NCBI GenBank assembly: GCA_944323985.1
Contig: CALUUP010000015.1
Span: 1 to 34,028 of the forward strand
Direction of reading: 5' to 3'
Source of the DNA: Candidatus Gastranaerophilales bacterium
Lineage (GTDB): Bacteria > Cyanobacteriota > Vampirovibrionia > Gastranaerophilales > Gastranaerophilaceae
Length of the DNA: 34,028 nt
Shown: piece after piece, positions 15,147 to 23,853 of the stretch
Numbering within the stretch: the stretch's first letter is position 1
Layout of the letters: each line of letters starts with the position of its first letter
Notes under the pieces: generated by a model
What the model was told of the DNA's origin: nothing
The model's database searches: none
The model's input: the letters and a program-made list of their open reading frames with translations, nothing else
Made by a program: the position numbers and the translations under genes

Positions 15147-16367
15147 TTACATTATATGATGCATTTTTTCTCGTTTTGTATTGATATATTTTTCATTGTA
15201 TTTGTTAATTTCAGATTTAAGGTTAATGTTTTCATGAATAGTCAAGCCATAACCTTTAAGTCCTACAATTTTTTTAGGGTTATTGGTAATCAAATTAAAG
15301 TTATTAAAACCTAAATCAAGAATAATTTGAGCTCCAACGCCATAGTTTCTTAAATCTGGAGCAAATCCTAATGATACGTTTGCTTCAACGGTATCTTGTC
15401 CTTCATCTTGGAGTTTATATGTTTTTAATTTATTAATTAAACCAATTCCACGTCCTTCGTGATCTCTTAAATATATTAAAGCACCTTTTCCATACTCATT
15501 AATCATTTTAAGTGCTGTATGTAATTGCCAGTTGCAATCGCATTTAAGACTGTGGAAAATATCTCCGGTTAGACATTCACTGTGAACTCTTATTAGAGGA
15601 ATTTTATCAGTGCCATCATCTTTATATAAAGCAACGTGTTCACAACCTGTAATTGTATCAGTGTAACCTACAATTTTAAAATCTCCAAATTGAGTTGGTA
15701 AAAAGACTTCAACTTCTCGTTTTACAAAGGTTTCTTGTTTTAATCTATATGCAATTAAGTCTGATACTGTTATAAATTTAAAACCGTGTTTTTTAGCAAA
15801 TTCGTGTAAATCATCTCTGCGAGCCATTTCGCCGTTTTCTTTCATAATTTCACACATAATTCCAGCTTCTCTGTGTCCGCATAATTTTGCTAAATCAACA
15901 ACAGCCTCTGTATGACCGCAGCGTTTTAATACTCCACCTTTTTTAGCAACACAAGGGAACAAATGCCCCGGTCTTCTTAAATCAGACGGTGTCGCATCTG
16001 GTGCGATAGCAACTTCGATAGTCTTTGCTCTGTCAAAAGCTGAAACTCCGGTTGTTACTCCGTATTTTGGGTGTGCATCAATACTTAATGAAAAGGCTGT
16101 TTGCATGCTTTCGGTATTTCTTTCAACCATTTGAGGAAGTTCTAATTTTTCTGCAATCTCTTGAGAAATTGCTAAGCATACAATCCCTCTACATTCTTTA
16201 GTAATGAAATTAACTAATTCAGGGGTTACAAATTGTGCTGAACAGATTAGATCGCCTTCGTTTTCCCTATCTTCATCGTCAGCAACTATAATTGGTTTTC
16301 CTATGCGAAAATCCTCTAATGCTTCTTCTATTGTATTAAATTGATTTGTCATGTTAGCAAAATCCAT
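15147..16367 (-). CDS. ribBA: Bifunctional 3,4-dihydroxy-2-butanone-4-phosphate synthase / GTP cyclohydrolase II
   Basis: Supplies both precursors of riboflavin. Residues ~1-205 are the RibB domain (DDEDRENEGDL metal/substrate loop and HTEAVVDLAKLCGH). Residues ~206-400 are the RibA domain with zinc cysteines in ECLTGDIFHSLKCDC and the GRGIGL loop. The 406-residue length is standard. The start overlaps the ribE stop by 14 nt. An internal Met six codons in (MTNQFNTIEEAL) is also possible; neither has a strong ribosome site, so coupling to ribE is likely. ribD and ribH are not in the window. Confidence 0.97.
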   Translation of the reverse strand: MDFANMTNQFNTIEEALEDFRIGKPIIVADDEDRENEGDLICSAQFVTPELVNFITKECRGIVCLAISQEIAEKLELPQMVERNTESMQTAFSLSIDAHPKYGVTTGVSAFDRAKTIEVAIAPDATPSDLRRPGHLFPCVAKKGGVLKRCGHTEAVVDLAKLCGHREAGIMCEIMKENGEMARRDDLHEFAKKHGFKFITVSDLIAYRLKQETFVKREVEVFLPTQFGDFKIVGYTDTITGCEHVALYKDDGTDKIPLIRVHSECLTGDIFHSLKCDCNWQLHTALKMINEYGKGALIYLRDHEGRGIGLINKLKTYKLQDEGQDTVEANVSLGFAPDLRNYGVGAQIILDLGFNNFNLITNNPKKIVGLKGYGLTIHENINLKSEINKYNEKYINTKREKMHHIM

Positions 16368-16983
16368 TTCTTTGGAGAAATTCCATATCTATTCTTGACT
16401 TATTATCACCCGTTGATAAAAATTTTTCAATATATTTAGCCAAAATATCGACTTCAATGTTAACAAAATCATCCTTTTGATGTGTTTTTAAATTTGTATT
16501 TTCAAATGTGTGAGGAATTATTGCAATAGTTACTAAATTATCGACGATATTTGCAACTGTCAGGCTTATCCCATCTATTGTAATTGAACCTTTTTTTACT
16601 ACATATCTTGAAGAATTACTGTTTAAGATAATTTTGAGATTGTAGAATTCAGTATTTTTTTCTATCTCTAAAATTTTAGCAATGCTATCTACATGACCTG
16701 ATACGATATGTCCTCCAAATCTTCCATCTGCTGCCATTGCTCGCTCAAGATTTACTATAGAATCTTTTTTTAGTTCTTTTAGAGCACTGACTTTATATGT
16801 CTCTGGAGATATATCAGCACAAAAAGAGTTATTACTTAAATCTGTTACTGTAAGGCAGACTCCATTTACAGCAATACTATCGCCGATTTTTGTCTTATTA
16901 AGTACGATATCAGCTTTAATAACTACGATTTTATCTGTGATAGATATGATTTTTCCCGTTTCTTCAATAATTCCGGTAAACAT
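16354..16983 (-). CDS. ribE: Riboflavin synthase, alpha subunit
   Basis: Converts two 6,7-dimethyl-8-ribityllumazine molecules to riboflavin. The 209-residue protein starts MFTGIIEETG, the diagnostic N-terminus, and contains two lumazine-binding halves (AVNGVCLTV near 40-48 and TIDGISLTV near 135-145), with GGHIVSGHVD between. It heads the ribE-ribBA-GNAT-SLH operon. There is no FMN riboswitch and no ribosome binding site. An extended -10 box six bases before the ATG predicts a leaderless mRNA. Confidence 0.96.
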   Translation of the reverse strand: MFTGIIEETGKIISITDKIVVIKADIVLNKTKIGDSIAVNGVCLTVTDLSNNSFCADISPETYKVSALKELKKDSIVNLERAMAADGRFGGHIVSGHVDSIAKILEIEKNTEFYNLKIILNSNSSRYVVKKGSITIDGISLTVANIVDNLVTIAIIPHTFENTNLKTHQKDDFVNIEVDILAKYIEKFLSTGDNKSRIDMEFLQRNGFC

Positions 16984-16989
16984 AGAGTG

Positions 16990-16998
16990 ATTATATCA
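16990..16998 (-). promoter_or_regulatory. Extended -10 box for leaderless ribE operon mRNA
   Basis: On the minus strand TGA-TATAAT (16998-16990), a perfect extended -10, then CACTCT and ATG. Only 41 bp separate ribE from the upstream gene, leaving no room for a leader. Confidence 0.65.
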
Positions 16999-17024
16999 TG
17001 CTCATAGGAAAAAGTATAGTTTAA

Positions 17025-17339
17025 CTAAAAATCTTCAAGCCACCTGAAAAAATAAATTGAATTGTTTAGTTTTCGATAAGGACCGATGTTTTTATCTTGT
17101 ATTGAAAAATTAATATCATCATAAAGAGCTTGGGCATTATATATAGCATTTAAATTTTTCAAAACTATGAGATTTAATTTTTTTTTGGAATTGAACGTTA
17201 TTTTAAATTCATATTCAAAATTAGATTGTTTTTTGAAACTTACCATTTCTGGTTCAAGGTTCATATAATCACAAATAAGGTGCTTGATATAATAAATTGT
17301 AAAGTCGTTTTTGTTATTTTTTATAATTTTATTTCCCAT
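17025..17339 (-). CDS. Hypothetical protein, 104 aa
   Basis: Begins MGNKIIKNNKNDFTIYYIKH. It is lysine- and asparagine-rich and has alternating beta-like stretches (EYEFKITFNSKKKLNLIVLK) and an aromatic end (SIYFFRWLEDF). No signal peptide, membrane segment or known domain is seen. It has a near-consensus promoter containing a palindrome and lies divergent from a small XRE regulator, which suggests control by that regulator. There is no clear ribosome binding site before the ATG. Confidence 0.55.
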   Translation of the reverse strand: MGNKIIKNNKNDFTIYYIKHLICDYMNLEPEMVSFKKQSNFEYEFKITFNSKKKLNLIVLKNLNAIYNAQALYDDINFSIQDKNIGPYRKLNNSIYFFRWLEDF

Positions 17340-17382
17340 TAGCTTGTTAACTTTTATTTCATATTTTTATATCTATAAGAAT

Positions 17383-17411
17383 ATATTACTCAGTATACTG
17401 AAATATGTCAA
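17383..17411 (-). promoter_or_regulatory. Near-consensus promoter with palindromic operator in its spacer
   Basis: On the minus strand TTGACA (17411-17406), a 17-nt spacer and TAATAT (17388-17383) form an almost ideal sigma-70 promoter for the 104-aa gene. The spacer contains the perfect 12-bp palindrome TCAGTATACTGA (17390-17401). It lies about 30 bp upstream of the divergent XRE gene's -10 box, so one bound dimer could affect both genes. Confidence 0.7.
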
Positions 17412-17442
17412 CTTATGTGAATAAATCTTCTAAAATACTAAT

Positions 17443-17646
17443 ATGATAAAAAATAATGTTTCAATATTGATAGGAATGCGAAGAATGACAATAGCAGAAA
17501 CTGCTAAACTTGCAGGTGTTTCTTATAACACGGTTTATGCTTTATATCATGATAAAACTGCAGGGATAGAGTTTGAAACTTTAAATAAATTATGTTTTGT
17601 GCTTAATTGTACTCCTAATGATTTATTTAAGTATATTGAAGATTAG
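17443..17646 (+). CDS. Small XRE/Cro-type transcriptional regulator
   Basis: 67 residues forming a single helix-turn-helix of the XRE class: MTIAETAKLAGVSYNTVYALY is the HTH, followed by IEFETLNKLCFVLNCTPNDLFKYIED, as in YozG-like small regulators. There is no effector domain. TAAAAT at 17431-17436 sits six bases before the ATG and there is no ribosome site, so the mRNA is probably leaderless. The palindrome TCAGTATACTGA in the divergent intergenic region is the best candidate target. Confidence 0.9.
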   Translation: MIKNNVSILIGMRRMTIAETAKLAGVSYNTVYALYHDKTAGIEFETLNKLCFVLNCTPNDLFKYIED

Positions 17647-17715
17647 TAATTTTGTAGTATATAAAAATACTTAGAATAAAATAATCTATGAATTTATGAT
17701 ATAATCATTCCAGGT

Positions 17716-18780
17716 ATGAAACGTATTTTAAGAAAAATTTTTTCAAAAGTAACTTTGGTTATTCTCATTTGTATATGTGCTATTTTGGCTTTTTTCTTTT
17801 GGGGTTGGATTGAAAAGCAATTTAATAAAGCGAAGGGTACCTATTACATTTATAGAGGAGATCAAGCTTATTATCAAAATAATATTGCTAAAACGCTTGA
17901 GTATTATAATTCCGGATTAGAATTGTATCCTGAACATTATGAGGCTTGGTTTAATTTAGGTAATATCTATGCTGTTTATGAAGACTATTATTCTGCAGTT
18001 GATGCTTATGAACATGCAATTAAATATAACCCAAATTACGTTTTAGCAAGAATGAACTTAGGTATAATTTATTCAGAAAATTTGGGTTTATTTGATGATG
18101 CTATTGAACAATTTGATGCTATTCCTAAAATAAAAATTTTCAAATTATGGATACCTTTTGTTTATAGTAATATCAAAAGTGTTCCTGCAAATAAAGGTAT
18201 TGCTTATTATAATAAAGGAGTTGCATATAAAAAGAAAGCCATGTATCTTCCTTTAGATAAAAGATATTTGACATATAAGTATTTAGGTGAATCTGTTGAG
18301 GCATACAAAAAAGCTCTTAAATATTTAAAAAACAGCTATGATGTTTATTATAATAAAGCAGTTGCACATCATTTAAGAGGAGATTTTAGAGAAGCCGGAT
18401 TATATTATTGTAAGGCTATTAAAATAGATCCTATGAAATATGAAGCTCATTATAATTTGGCAGTACTGTTAAAAGGTTTGCATCGGTATAGAGATTCGGT
18501 TGATGAACTTCAAAAAGCTGCAATGTTAATTTTAGAAGATCCTGATACTACAAATTTACAATCAGCTTATATTTTTAATTTACTTAATGATGTCACTAGG
18601 AATTTTATTTCCAGTCAAGAATATTATTCTCAACGTTTATCGGATGAACCTACTACTGCGTTATCTTATACATATGTCAATGGTAAAATTGTTCCGGATG
18701 AAGAATTTGATAAAGCTATTATAGAAAATTTTAAATCTTGTGCAGGATTTGAATATTTTAATGAGGAAGAAGAATTTTAA
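17716..18780 (+). CDS. Membrane-anchored TPR protein
   Basis: 354 residues. A single membrane helix (about 8-30, rich in I, L, F and W) is followed by tetratricopeptide repeats from about residue 36 to 275. Typical units are GDQAYYQNNIAKTLEYYNSG, AWFNLGNIYAVYEDYYSAVD and YYNKAVAHHLRGDFREAGLY. TPRs form protein-binding solenoids; here the domain probably faces the periplasm, but orientation is inferred. An extended -10 (TGA-TATAAT, 17697-17705) ends 10 nt before the ATG, so the leader is only a few nt. The stop overlaps the next start as TAATG, coupling it to a diguanylate cyclase. Confidence 0.88.
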   Translation: MKRILRKIFSKVTLVILICICAILAFFFWGWIEKQFNKAKGTYYIYRGDQAYYQNNIAKTLEYYNSGLELYPEHYEAWFNLGNIYAVYEDYYSAVDAYEHAIKYNPNYVLARMNLGIIYSENLGLFDDAIEQFDAIPKIKIFKLWIPFVYSNIKSVPANKGIAYYNKGVAYKKKAMYLPLDKRYLTYKYLGESVEAYKKALKYLKNSYDVYYNKAVAHHLRGDFREAGLYYCKAIKIDPMKYEAHYNLAVLLKGLHRYRDSVDELQKAAMLILEDPDTTNLQSAYIFNLLNDVTRNFISSQEYYSQRLSDEPTTALSYTYVNGKIVPDEEFDKAIIENFKSCAGFEYFNEEEEF

Positions 18781-20177
18781 TGAATAATAAAGACTTTTTA
18801 TTTTTATCAAGATTTTCTAATATTTTAACTAGAGAGTTTAATATTTCTGATTTGGATTTAAATTTGAAAAAAGAATTCTCTGAATTTATTAAATTTGAAA
18901 AGTTAGATTTATACGTTTTTGATGAAGTAACAAACACATTAAGAAATTGTGGAAATAATTGGAGTATAATTAACGATAATGATGAGGTTTATGAAGCTTT
19001 TGAAAACCTTAAAGAATATGATTTTATAATTAATAAAAAGGCTTATAAAATTCCTAATCAAATTGGGGATATTGCTATAAAAATAAATTCATTAATTATT
19101 CCTTTAATTAAAGGAGAGAATATTTTTGGGTTAATAAAATTAGAATTTAACAATGAAGAAACATTAAATACATATTTCTTACAAATAATGAAAATTTTTG
19201 CTACAGAAATTTCTTTAAAGATACAAAATATTGTTTTAAATGAACAATCAAAAATCAATGTTGATTTTCATGATTCAATGAAAAATATTGCAAAAATTAT
19301 AGAAACTCAATATGAGTTAAATTATATAGTTCCTCTAATTGGTGAAATGTTAGATAGATTTATTTCAGATCATTTAATATATGTATTTTTAAAGAATAAT
19401 AACAAATTTGATTTAGTTTGGCCGAAGGCTTGTAATGATGAAAGGATTTACGAGATTTTATCTAAATTAAATAATAATACTGAATATCTTTTAACAAATG
19501 ATAATAAAATTGGAGCGTTTCCGCTAACATCTGAAGGAGAAATTACAGGCTGTATCGTTGCAAGAAGTACATTAGATTCGCTATCAAAAAGAGATATTAG
19601 CTATTTGGAACAATTAACAAGACAATCTGCAATTACAATAAATCGCGCTAATACTTATTCAAAAGTTTTACAATATGCGACATTAGATGCTTTAACAAAT
19701 TTAAATAATCGCAGGCAGTTCGAAGTTCGTTTAGGTCAAGAAATTGCAACTACAAAGCGTCAAAAAAATCCGCTTTGTGCAATGATGATTGATATTGACT
19801 TTTTTAAAAAAGTTAATGATACATATGGTCACGCAAGTGGTGATATTGTTTTAAGAATAGTAGCACAGATTATAAAAGAACATTTACGGGAGTCTGATAT
19901 TCCTTCCAGATATGGTGGAGAAGAGTTTGCAATTCTTCTTCCTTATACGCATATTGATGAGGCTCAAATTGTCGGAGAACGTCTTAGAAAAGCAGTTCAA
20001 GATACGCCGATTTGTCTTGACAAACAAAATATAAATGTCACAATTAGTATGGGACTTGCCGAATTAGACTCTAATGAGAGTGGTGAAGATTTATTTAAAA
20101 GAGCGGATAAAGCTCTATATGAAGCAAAAGAAAGCGGAAGGAACAGGGTATGTTTAGACAAAAATGCAAAACCTTAG
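18780..20177 (+). CDS. GAF-GGDEF diguanylate cyclase
   Basis: 465 residues making c-di-GMP from two GTP. The N-terminal ~130 residues are of unknown type. A GAF-like sensory region spans about 150-295, and the GGDEF domain starts at DALTNLNNRRQF. The active-site motif is GGEEF (379-383) and an RxxD inhibitory site, RESD (370-373), lies five residues before it. It should therefore be active and feedback-inhibited. No membrane helix is seen; it may partner with the membrane TPR protein it is coupled to. It also overlaps tsaE by 28 nt. Confidence 0.93.
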   Translation: MNNKDFLFLSRFSNILTREFNISDLDLNLKKEFSEFIKFEKLDLYVFDEVTNTLRNCGNNWSIINDNDEVYEAFENLKEYDFIINKKAYKIPNQIGDIAIKINSLIIPLIKGENIFGLIKLEFNNEETLNTYFLQIMKIFATEISLKIQNIVLNEQSKINVDFHDSMKNIAKIIETQYELNYIVPLIGEMLDRFISDHLIYVFLKNNNKFDLVWPKACNDERIYEILSKLNNNTEYLLTNDNKIGAFPLTSEGEITGCIVARSTLDSLSKRDISYLEQLTRQSAITINRANTYSKVLQYATLDALTNLNNRRQFEVRLGQEIATTKRQKNPLCAMMIDIDFFKKVNDTYGHASGDIVLRIVAQIIKEHLRESDIPSRYGGEEFAILLPYTHIDEAQIVGERLRKAVQDTPICLDKQNINVTISMGLAELDSNESGEDLFKRADKALYEAKESGRNRVCLDKNAKP

Positions 20178-20608
20178 ATGATACAAAGGCTTTAGCATAT
20201 AAATTTGCAAAACTTGTAGAAAAGGATGGTTGTTTTGTGAATTTATTTGGAGAAATCGGGGCTGGAAAAACAGCTTTTGTTAAATTGGTTGCAGAAGCTT
20301 TGGGGATAAAAGAAAAAGTAACTAGTCCTAGTTTTGTTATTCTTAATGAATACCACAGTGCTTCAATTCCTGTTTATCATTTTGATTTGTATAGACTTGA
20401 GCATACCGGAATAAAAACAATTACTGATGAATTACGAGAATATTCTTATGGTAGAAAAATTACATTCGTAGAATGGGCAGAATTTTCACAAGGTGAGTTA
20501 CCATTTGAAAGAATAGAAATAAATGTTACATATGATGACGATGATAGTAGAATTTATGAGTTCAAATCAATCGGCAAAGATGAAATTATAGAAGGATTAA
20601 AAAATTGA
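20150..20608 (+). CDS. tsaE: tRNA threonylcarbamoyladenosine biosynthesis ATPase TsaE
   Basis: 152 residues. It works with TsaB and TsaD to make t6A at position 37 of ANN-decoding tRNAs. The Walker A loop is GEIGAGKT (34-41). TSPSFVILNEY and YHFDLYRL are family blocks, and FVEWAEF is the Walker B-like region. The start is inside the end of the GGDEF gene (28-nt overlap), preceded by GGAAGGAACAGG. Overlap with the tsaB start follows. Confidence 0.96.
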   Translation: MFRQKCKTLDDTKALAYKFAKLVEKDGCFVNLFGEIGAGKTAFVKLVAEALGIKEKVTSPSFVILNEYHSASIPVYHFDLYRLEHTGIKTITDELREYSYGRKITFVEWAEFSQGELPFERIEINVTYDDDDSRIYEFKSIGKDEIIEGLKN

Positions 20609-21219
20609 AAATATTAGCTTTTGATACTTGTCTTGACAAGACTTATATTACTTTAAGTGATGATGACAAAATTATAGAAAGTAAAATAATTTTATCTGAT
20701 GGTGAGAATTATCATTCAGCATATCTAATTTCAACTATTGTTGAAATCTTAAAGTCTAATAATTTAGATCCTAAAGATATTGATATGATAGCTACAGATA
20801 TTGGTCCTGGAAGTTTTACCGGAATTCGTGCTTGCACTACAGTAGCAAGAGTTTTGGCTCAACAGTTGGATATAAAAGCTGTTGGGGTTTCTTCTTTAGA
20901 AATATTATCAAAAATTTTAGGCGGAAATGATTTAGTGGCATTGGATGCTCGTAAAAATAAAGCTTATATTTATGATGGGAAAATTTTAGGTGCAATTGAA
21001 TTAGAGGAAGTTGATAGAATTGTAAAAGGCAGAAGGGTTATTTCTGATAATAGCTTATTTGATAGATTAAAAGAAAATGCAAGTGAGGTAATTTCATATC
21101 AACAAGATGAATATCCTCTTGGAGAAATACTTGCAAAATTAGCATTAGAAAAAACAGAAACTGATTGGAGGAAATTAAAACCCTTATATATTCAACCGCC
21201 TCCTGTTTTTGGAAAATAA
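20605..21219 (+). CDS. tsaB: tRNA threonylcarbamoyladenosine biosynthesis protein TsaB
   Basis: 204 residues of an ASKHA-fold scaffold that partners TsaD in t6A synthesis. It shows MKILAFDTCLDKTYITL at the start and IGPGSFTGIRACTTVAR, the family hallmark. The start codon is TTG, overlapping the tsaE stop in TTGA (4 nt), with GAAGGA upstream. The C-terminus (LKPLYIQPPPV) matches the family. tsaD is elsewhere. Confidence 0.95.
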   Translation: MKILAFDTCLDKTYITLSDDDKIIESKIILSDGENYHSAYLISTIVEILKSNNLDPKDIDMIATDIGPGSFTGIRACTTVARVLAQQLDIKAVGVSSLEILSKILGGNDLVALDARKNKAYIYDGKILGAIELEEVDRIVKGRRVISDNSLFDRLKENASEVISYQQDEYPLGEILAKLALEKTETDWRKLKPLYIQPPPVFGK

Positions 21220-21291
21220 AATCAATTGTCTGGTTGTATTATTGCGAATTATTTTTTATTAGGATATCTTATTTGGTGAGGAGAAAGTTAG

Positions 21292-22545
21292 ATGACAGTT
21301 ATAGAAAAAATTAGTGAAATAAATGATGTTGTAAAGGAAATTTTTGAATTTACTCAAAATAATGAAAAAGTAAAATCAGATTTTGAAGAATATCTCGCAA
21401 CAATTGGAGCAAGAAATATTTCTCTTAATCAAATGGAAAAAATCTTTCTTCCTTACATTTTTGAACGTAGAATTGATAATAAATCAATTTTAGAAATGTT
21501 TAAAGAAAATGGAACTAAAAACGAAAAAATAACTGAAAGTTTCATAAACGCTCAAGCTTCAATTTTTGAAATCAAAAAGATTTTGAAAAACGGGTTTGAA
21601 TTGTATAATTTGATTAATGAAAAAACTTATAAAGTACTTTCTCTTACTAAAATGACAAATTTTAGAGGAGTATATGCAGGGCAATATATTGTTGCTCGTA
21701 TTTTTGAATTAGAAGGTGAGTACTATATTATAGAGATTTCAAGTATTCTTTCTCATTCTCAAAAAGCTGATGCAATAAGATATGCCGTGATGAAACTGGT
21801 TCAAACTCCACGATTATTGTATTTGGATAATCCGGAAAAAGAAAAAGAAATTCAAAATACAATTTCTGAAATGTATCAAAAATTTATCAAAACTTTTGAT
21901 AAAGATATAATTTTAACTACAAATAAGCACGCAGATGAAATAATCGGGGCTTTTAATGATGATGAAGAAATCGATTTGTCAGATAAGGGTTCAAATATTG
22001 AAAATTATAAATTTTTCCATGTAAAAGAATTAGATAACAATTATTCTAATTTCTTAGAAAATTCAATGGGTGGTTTTTCTTCTCATAATGAGATTTATGA
22101 TGTTGCAGTAATTTTTGAAGAAAAAAACGGACTTTATGCAATACCATTCTTTGAAACATTCTGTAAAATCTTTGAAGATAAAGAAAAAGTTGAAAATGCA
22201 AAAGCCTGTGTTGAGTATTTTTTAACAAATGATTCTATTCCAAATACTATTTTAGATAGGGTATCTACTAAATATTCTAACTTTATGGATGTTGTAAATG
22301 AATTTATGGGTACAACTTATAATTATGAAGAGTTAATTAAAAATTATAAGTTTGATTATCTTGAAAATAAAATCTATTCATCCGCAACAATATTGTTCTG
22401 TTCTCAATCATTCTCAGAAATTTTTGATTACATAACAACTCCGGTAGAGGAAAAAACTCCAATAACAGAAAAAGTTGGAAGAAATGAACCTTGTCCTTGC
22501 GGTAGTGGTAAAAAATATAAAAATTGCTGTGGGAAAAATTCTTAA
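21292..22545 (+). CDS. SEC-C zinc-motif protein of unknown function
   Basis: 417 residues. The last 25 form a SEC-C motif ([20 protein letters not shown]), a small zinc-binding module found at the end of SecA and of many unrelated proteins, often linked to ribosome or SecB contact. The first ~385 residues are soluble, acidic and helix-rich, with no domain I recognise and no signal peptide. GAGGAG is an ideal ribosome binding site. It follows tsaB by 72 nt with no terminator and may belong to that operon. Confidence 0.85.
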   Translation: MTVIEKISEINDVVKEIFEFTQNNEKVKSDFEEYLATIGARNISLNQMEKIFLPYIFERRIDNKSILEMFKENGTKNEKITESFINAQASIFEIKKILKNGFELYNLINEKTYKVLSLTKMTNFRGVYAGQYIVARIFELEGEYYIIEISSILSHSQKADAIRYAVMKLVQTPRLLYLDNPEKEKEIQNTISEMYQKFIKTFDKDIILTTNKHADEIIGAFNDDEEIDLSDKGSNIENYKFFHVKELDNNYSNFLENSMGGFSSHNEIYDVAVIFEEKNGLYAIPFFETFCKIFEDKEKVENAKACVEYFLTNDSIPNTILDRVSTKYSNFMDVVNEFMGTTYNYEELIKNYKFDYLENKIYSSATILFCSQSFSEIFDYITTPVEEKTPITEKVGRNEPCPCGSGKKYKNCCGKNS

Positions 22546-22555
22546 AAGACAAACT

Positions 22556-22585
22556 AGTGGTTAGTAACTAGTGAATAGTGACTAG
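22556..22585 (+). repeat. Second copy of the TAGTGAATAGTGA repeat
   Basis: ACTAGTGAATAGTGACTAG at 22567-22585 is identical over 19 nt to 455-473 (opposite strand) in the dnaK leader. Within this region AACTAGTGAAT (22566-22576) is also mirrored by ATTCACTAGTT at 22734-22744. The repeat follows the SEC-C gene stop by 10 bp. Confidence 0.7.
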
Positions 22586-22599
22586 AATTTTATTTTTGA

Positions 22600-22757
22600 C
22601 ATAAAATTAAGCCCCTTTCGGAAGAGAGACAAAAGGAGCAAGGCTAATTATTATGAAGAAAAGATTTTGGTTTTAATGATGTAAGTCGAACACACACACA
22701 ATGCCTAATCATTTTTTTAGTCGAAATCCGACAATTCACTAGTTGCCTTCGACTTAC
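22600..22757 (-). ncRNA. Candidate structured RNA or 3' element, minus strand
   Basis: The 280-bp gap between two genes' 3' ends contains several inverted repeats. ATGTAAGTCGAA (22679-22690) pairs perfectly with 22748-22759, closing a 57-nt loop that has a smaller GTCG/CGAC hairpin. Farther on is an 8-bp stem (22611-22618 with 22632-22639). That stem has a G-U pair on the minus strand but an A-C mismatch on the plus strand, favouring a minus-strand RNA. TGC-TAAAAT (22772-22764) is an extended -10 placed to start the RNA. No known RNA family is recognised; it could instead be a small mobile element. Confidence 0.4.
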
Positions 22758-22825
22758 ATATATATTTTAGCATTTTTATTAAAACTTCTTAATGCTCTAT
22801 AGAAGTAATCCTTTAGAACGATATT

Positions 22826-23734
22826 TTAATTTTTGTTGGCTTTCTTTGGAACTTTTATCTTATCAATTTCAGGTCCGAGATATTTTCCGATTAAAACGTG
22901 TTCAACAAATTTATCAATAGGTTTAATAGCTAGTCCTAAAGCAATAAAACCTCCGATTGTTTTAATAAATTTACCTTTCATCATTTTACTCTTCTGAAAC
23001 TGTCTAAGAGCAGTTTTCACAGCTACAGTTTCTGTTTGTCCAGAATTAAGAGATTTTATATAATTTGAATACCAATCACCAGCTTTAAATTCAGAAGATG
23101 GATTTAAAAGGTTTTTTCTCATTTCAATTAAATTTGTTATTGTTTTTGTAGCATATTTACTAACATTTTTTTCATTGTCACTTCTAAATACTTTTAATTT
23201 ATTTTTTAAAGATTTTTTCTTTTGACTATAATCAAGAGAATTCGCAACAGTATTTAAAAACTCTTTAATACACTCTTCATCTTTACCATCAAAAGCTCGC
23301 ATTTTACCATTTTTTACAAAATCTTCAGCTAATTTAGAAATATGTTCTTTTGTATTAATACTAACTTTATCTTCTCCAAATTTTCCAAATTGAGAAAAAA
23401 TATTTTGTCCGGCAGTAACTGCAATTAATGGTAAAAAGATACTTGCTAAACCTTGAAAAACTGCTTGTTTTAAGCATCTTTTAGAATTAGGACTATATTC
23501 TGTTTCATTATTTTTATATTTATCATAAACATCAGCACCTATGTATAAAAGAGCGGGAACCCAAAATAAATTTGCAGTATTTCCTATCAAAGGTCTTAAA
23601 GCTTCTCCAACTTCATTTGAAAAAGCAGCACCTCTAAGCGGCCATTTTAAAAGTGGATCATTATAATTCTTATTCTCAACTTCTTTTGGTTTAGATCTAA
23701 ATACGTTTCTTTGAACCCCAATAGGTGTTATCAT
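22826..23734 (-). CDS. Hypothetical membrane-associated protein, possibly lineage-specific
   Basis: 302 residues, starting MITPIGVQRNVFRSKPKEVE, with AAGGAG 10 nt before the ATG. Hydrophobic segments lie near residues 50-70 (LFWVPALLYIGADVY), 95-112 (GLASIFLPLIAVTAG) and 262-285 (IGGFIALGLAIKP); between them is a long lysine-rich charged region. No signal peptide or known domain is seen. It has the same style as the 511-aa protein at 1013-2548: short polar N-terminus, basic middle region, glycine/alanine hydrophobic stretches. Confidence 0.7.
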   Translation of the reverse strand: MITPIGVQRNVFRSKPKEVENKNYNDPLLKWPLRGAAFSNEVGEALRPLIGNTANLFWVPALLYIGADVYDKYKNNETEYSPNSKRCLKQAVFQGLASIFLPLIAVTAGQNIFSQFGKFGEDKVSINTKEHISKLAEDFVKNGKMRAFDGKDEECIKEFLNTVANSLDYSQKKKSLKNKLKVFRSDNEKNVSKYATKTITNLIEMRKNLLNPSSEFKAGDWYSNYIKSLNSGQTETVAVKTALRQFQKSKMMKGKFIKTIGGFIALGLAIKPIDKFVEHVLIGKYLGPEIDKIKVPKKANKN

Positions 23735-23839
23735 CCAACCAGTTCTCCTTCATACACATTTTGCTATTTATAAAAAATTTGCTAAAAAATAAATTTGCTT
23801 ATCTATTTACAAAATTTTACATAATTTATATTTGGCATG

Positions 23840-23853
23840 TATAATTATATCAT
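23840..23853 (+). promoter_or_regulatory. -10 box for near-leaderless uvrB
   Basis: TATAAT (23840-23845), preceded by TG, lies eight bases before the uvrB ATG. Transcription should start at or within two bases of the start codon. No ribosome binding site and no LexA-type box is visible. Confidence 0.55.

Noticed and set aside
22654-22677. Seven-codon leader peptide frame (MKKRFWF) in the gap after the SEC-C gene
   Set aside because: The ribosome-site-like sequence is 16 nt away and no regulated gene follows on that strand.
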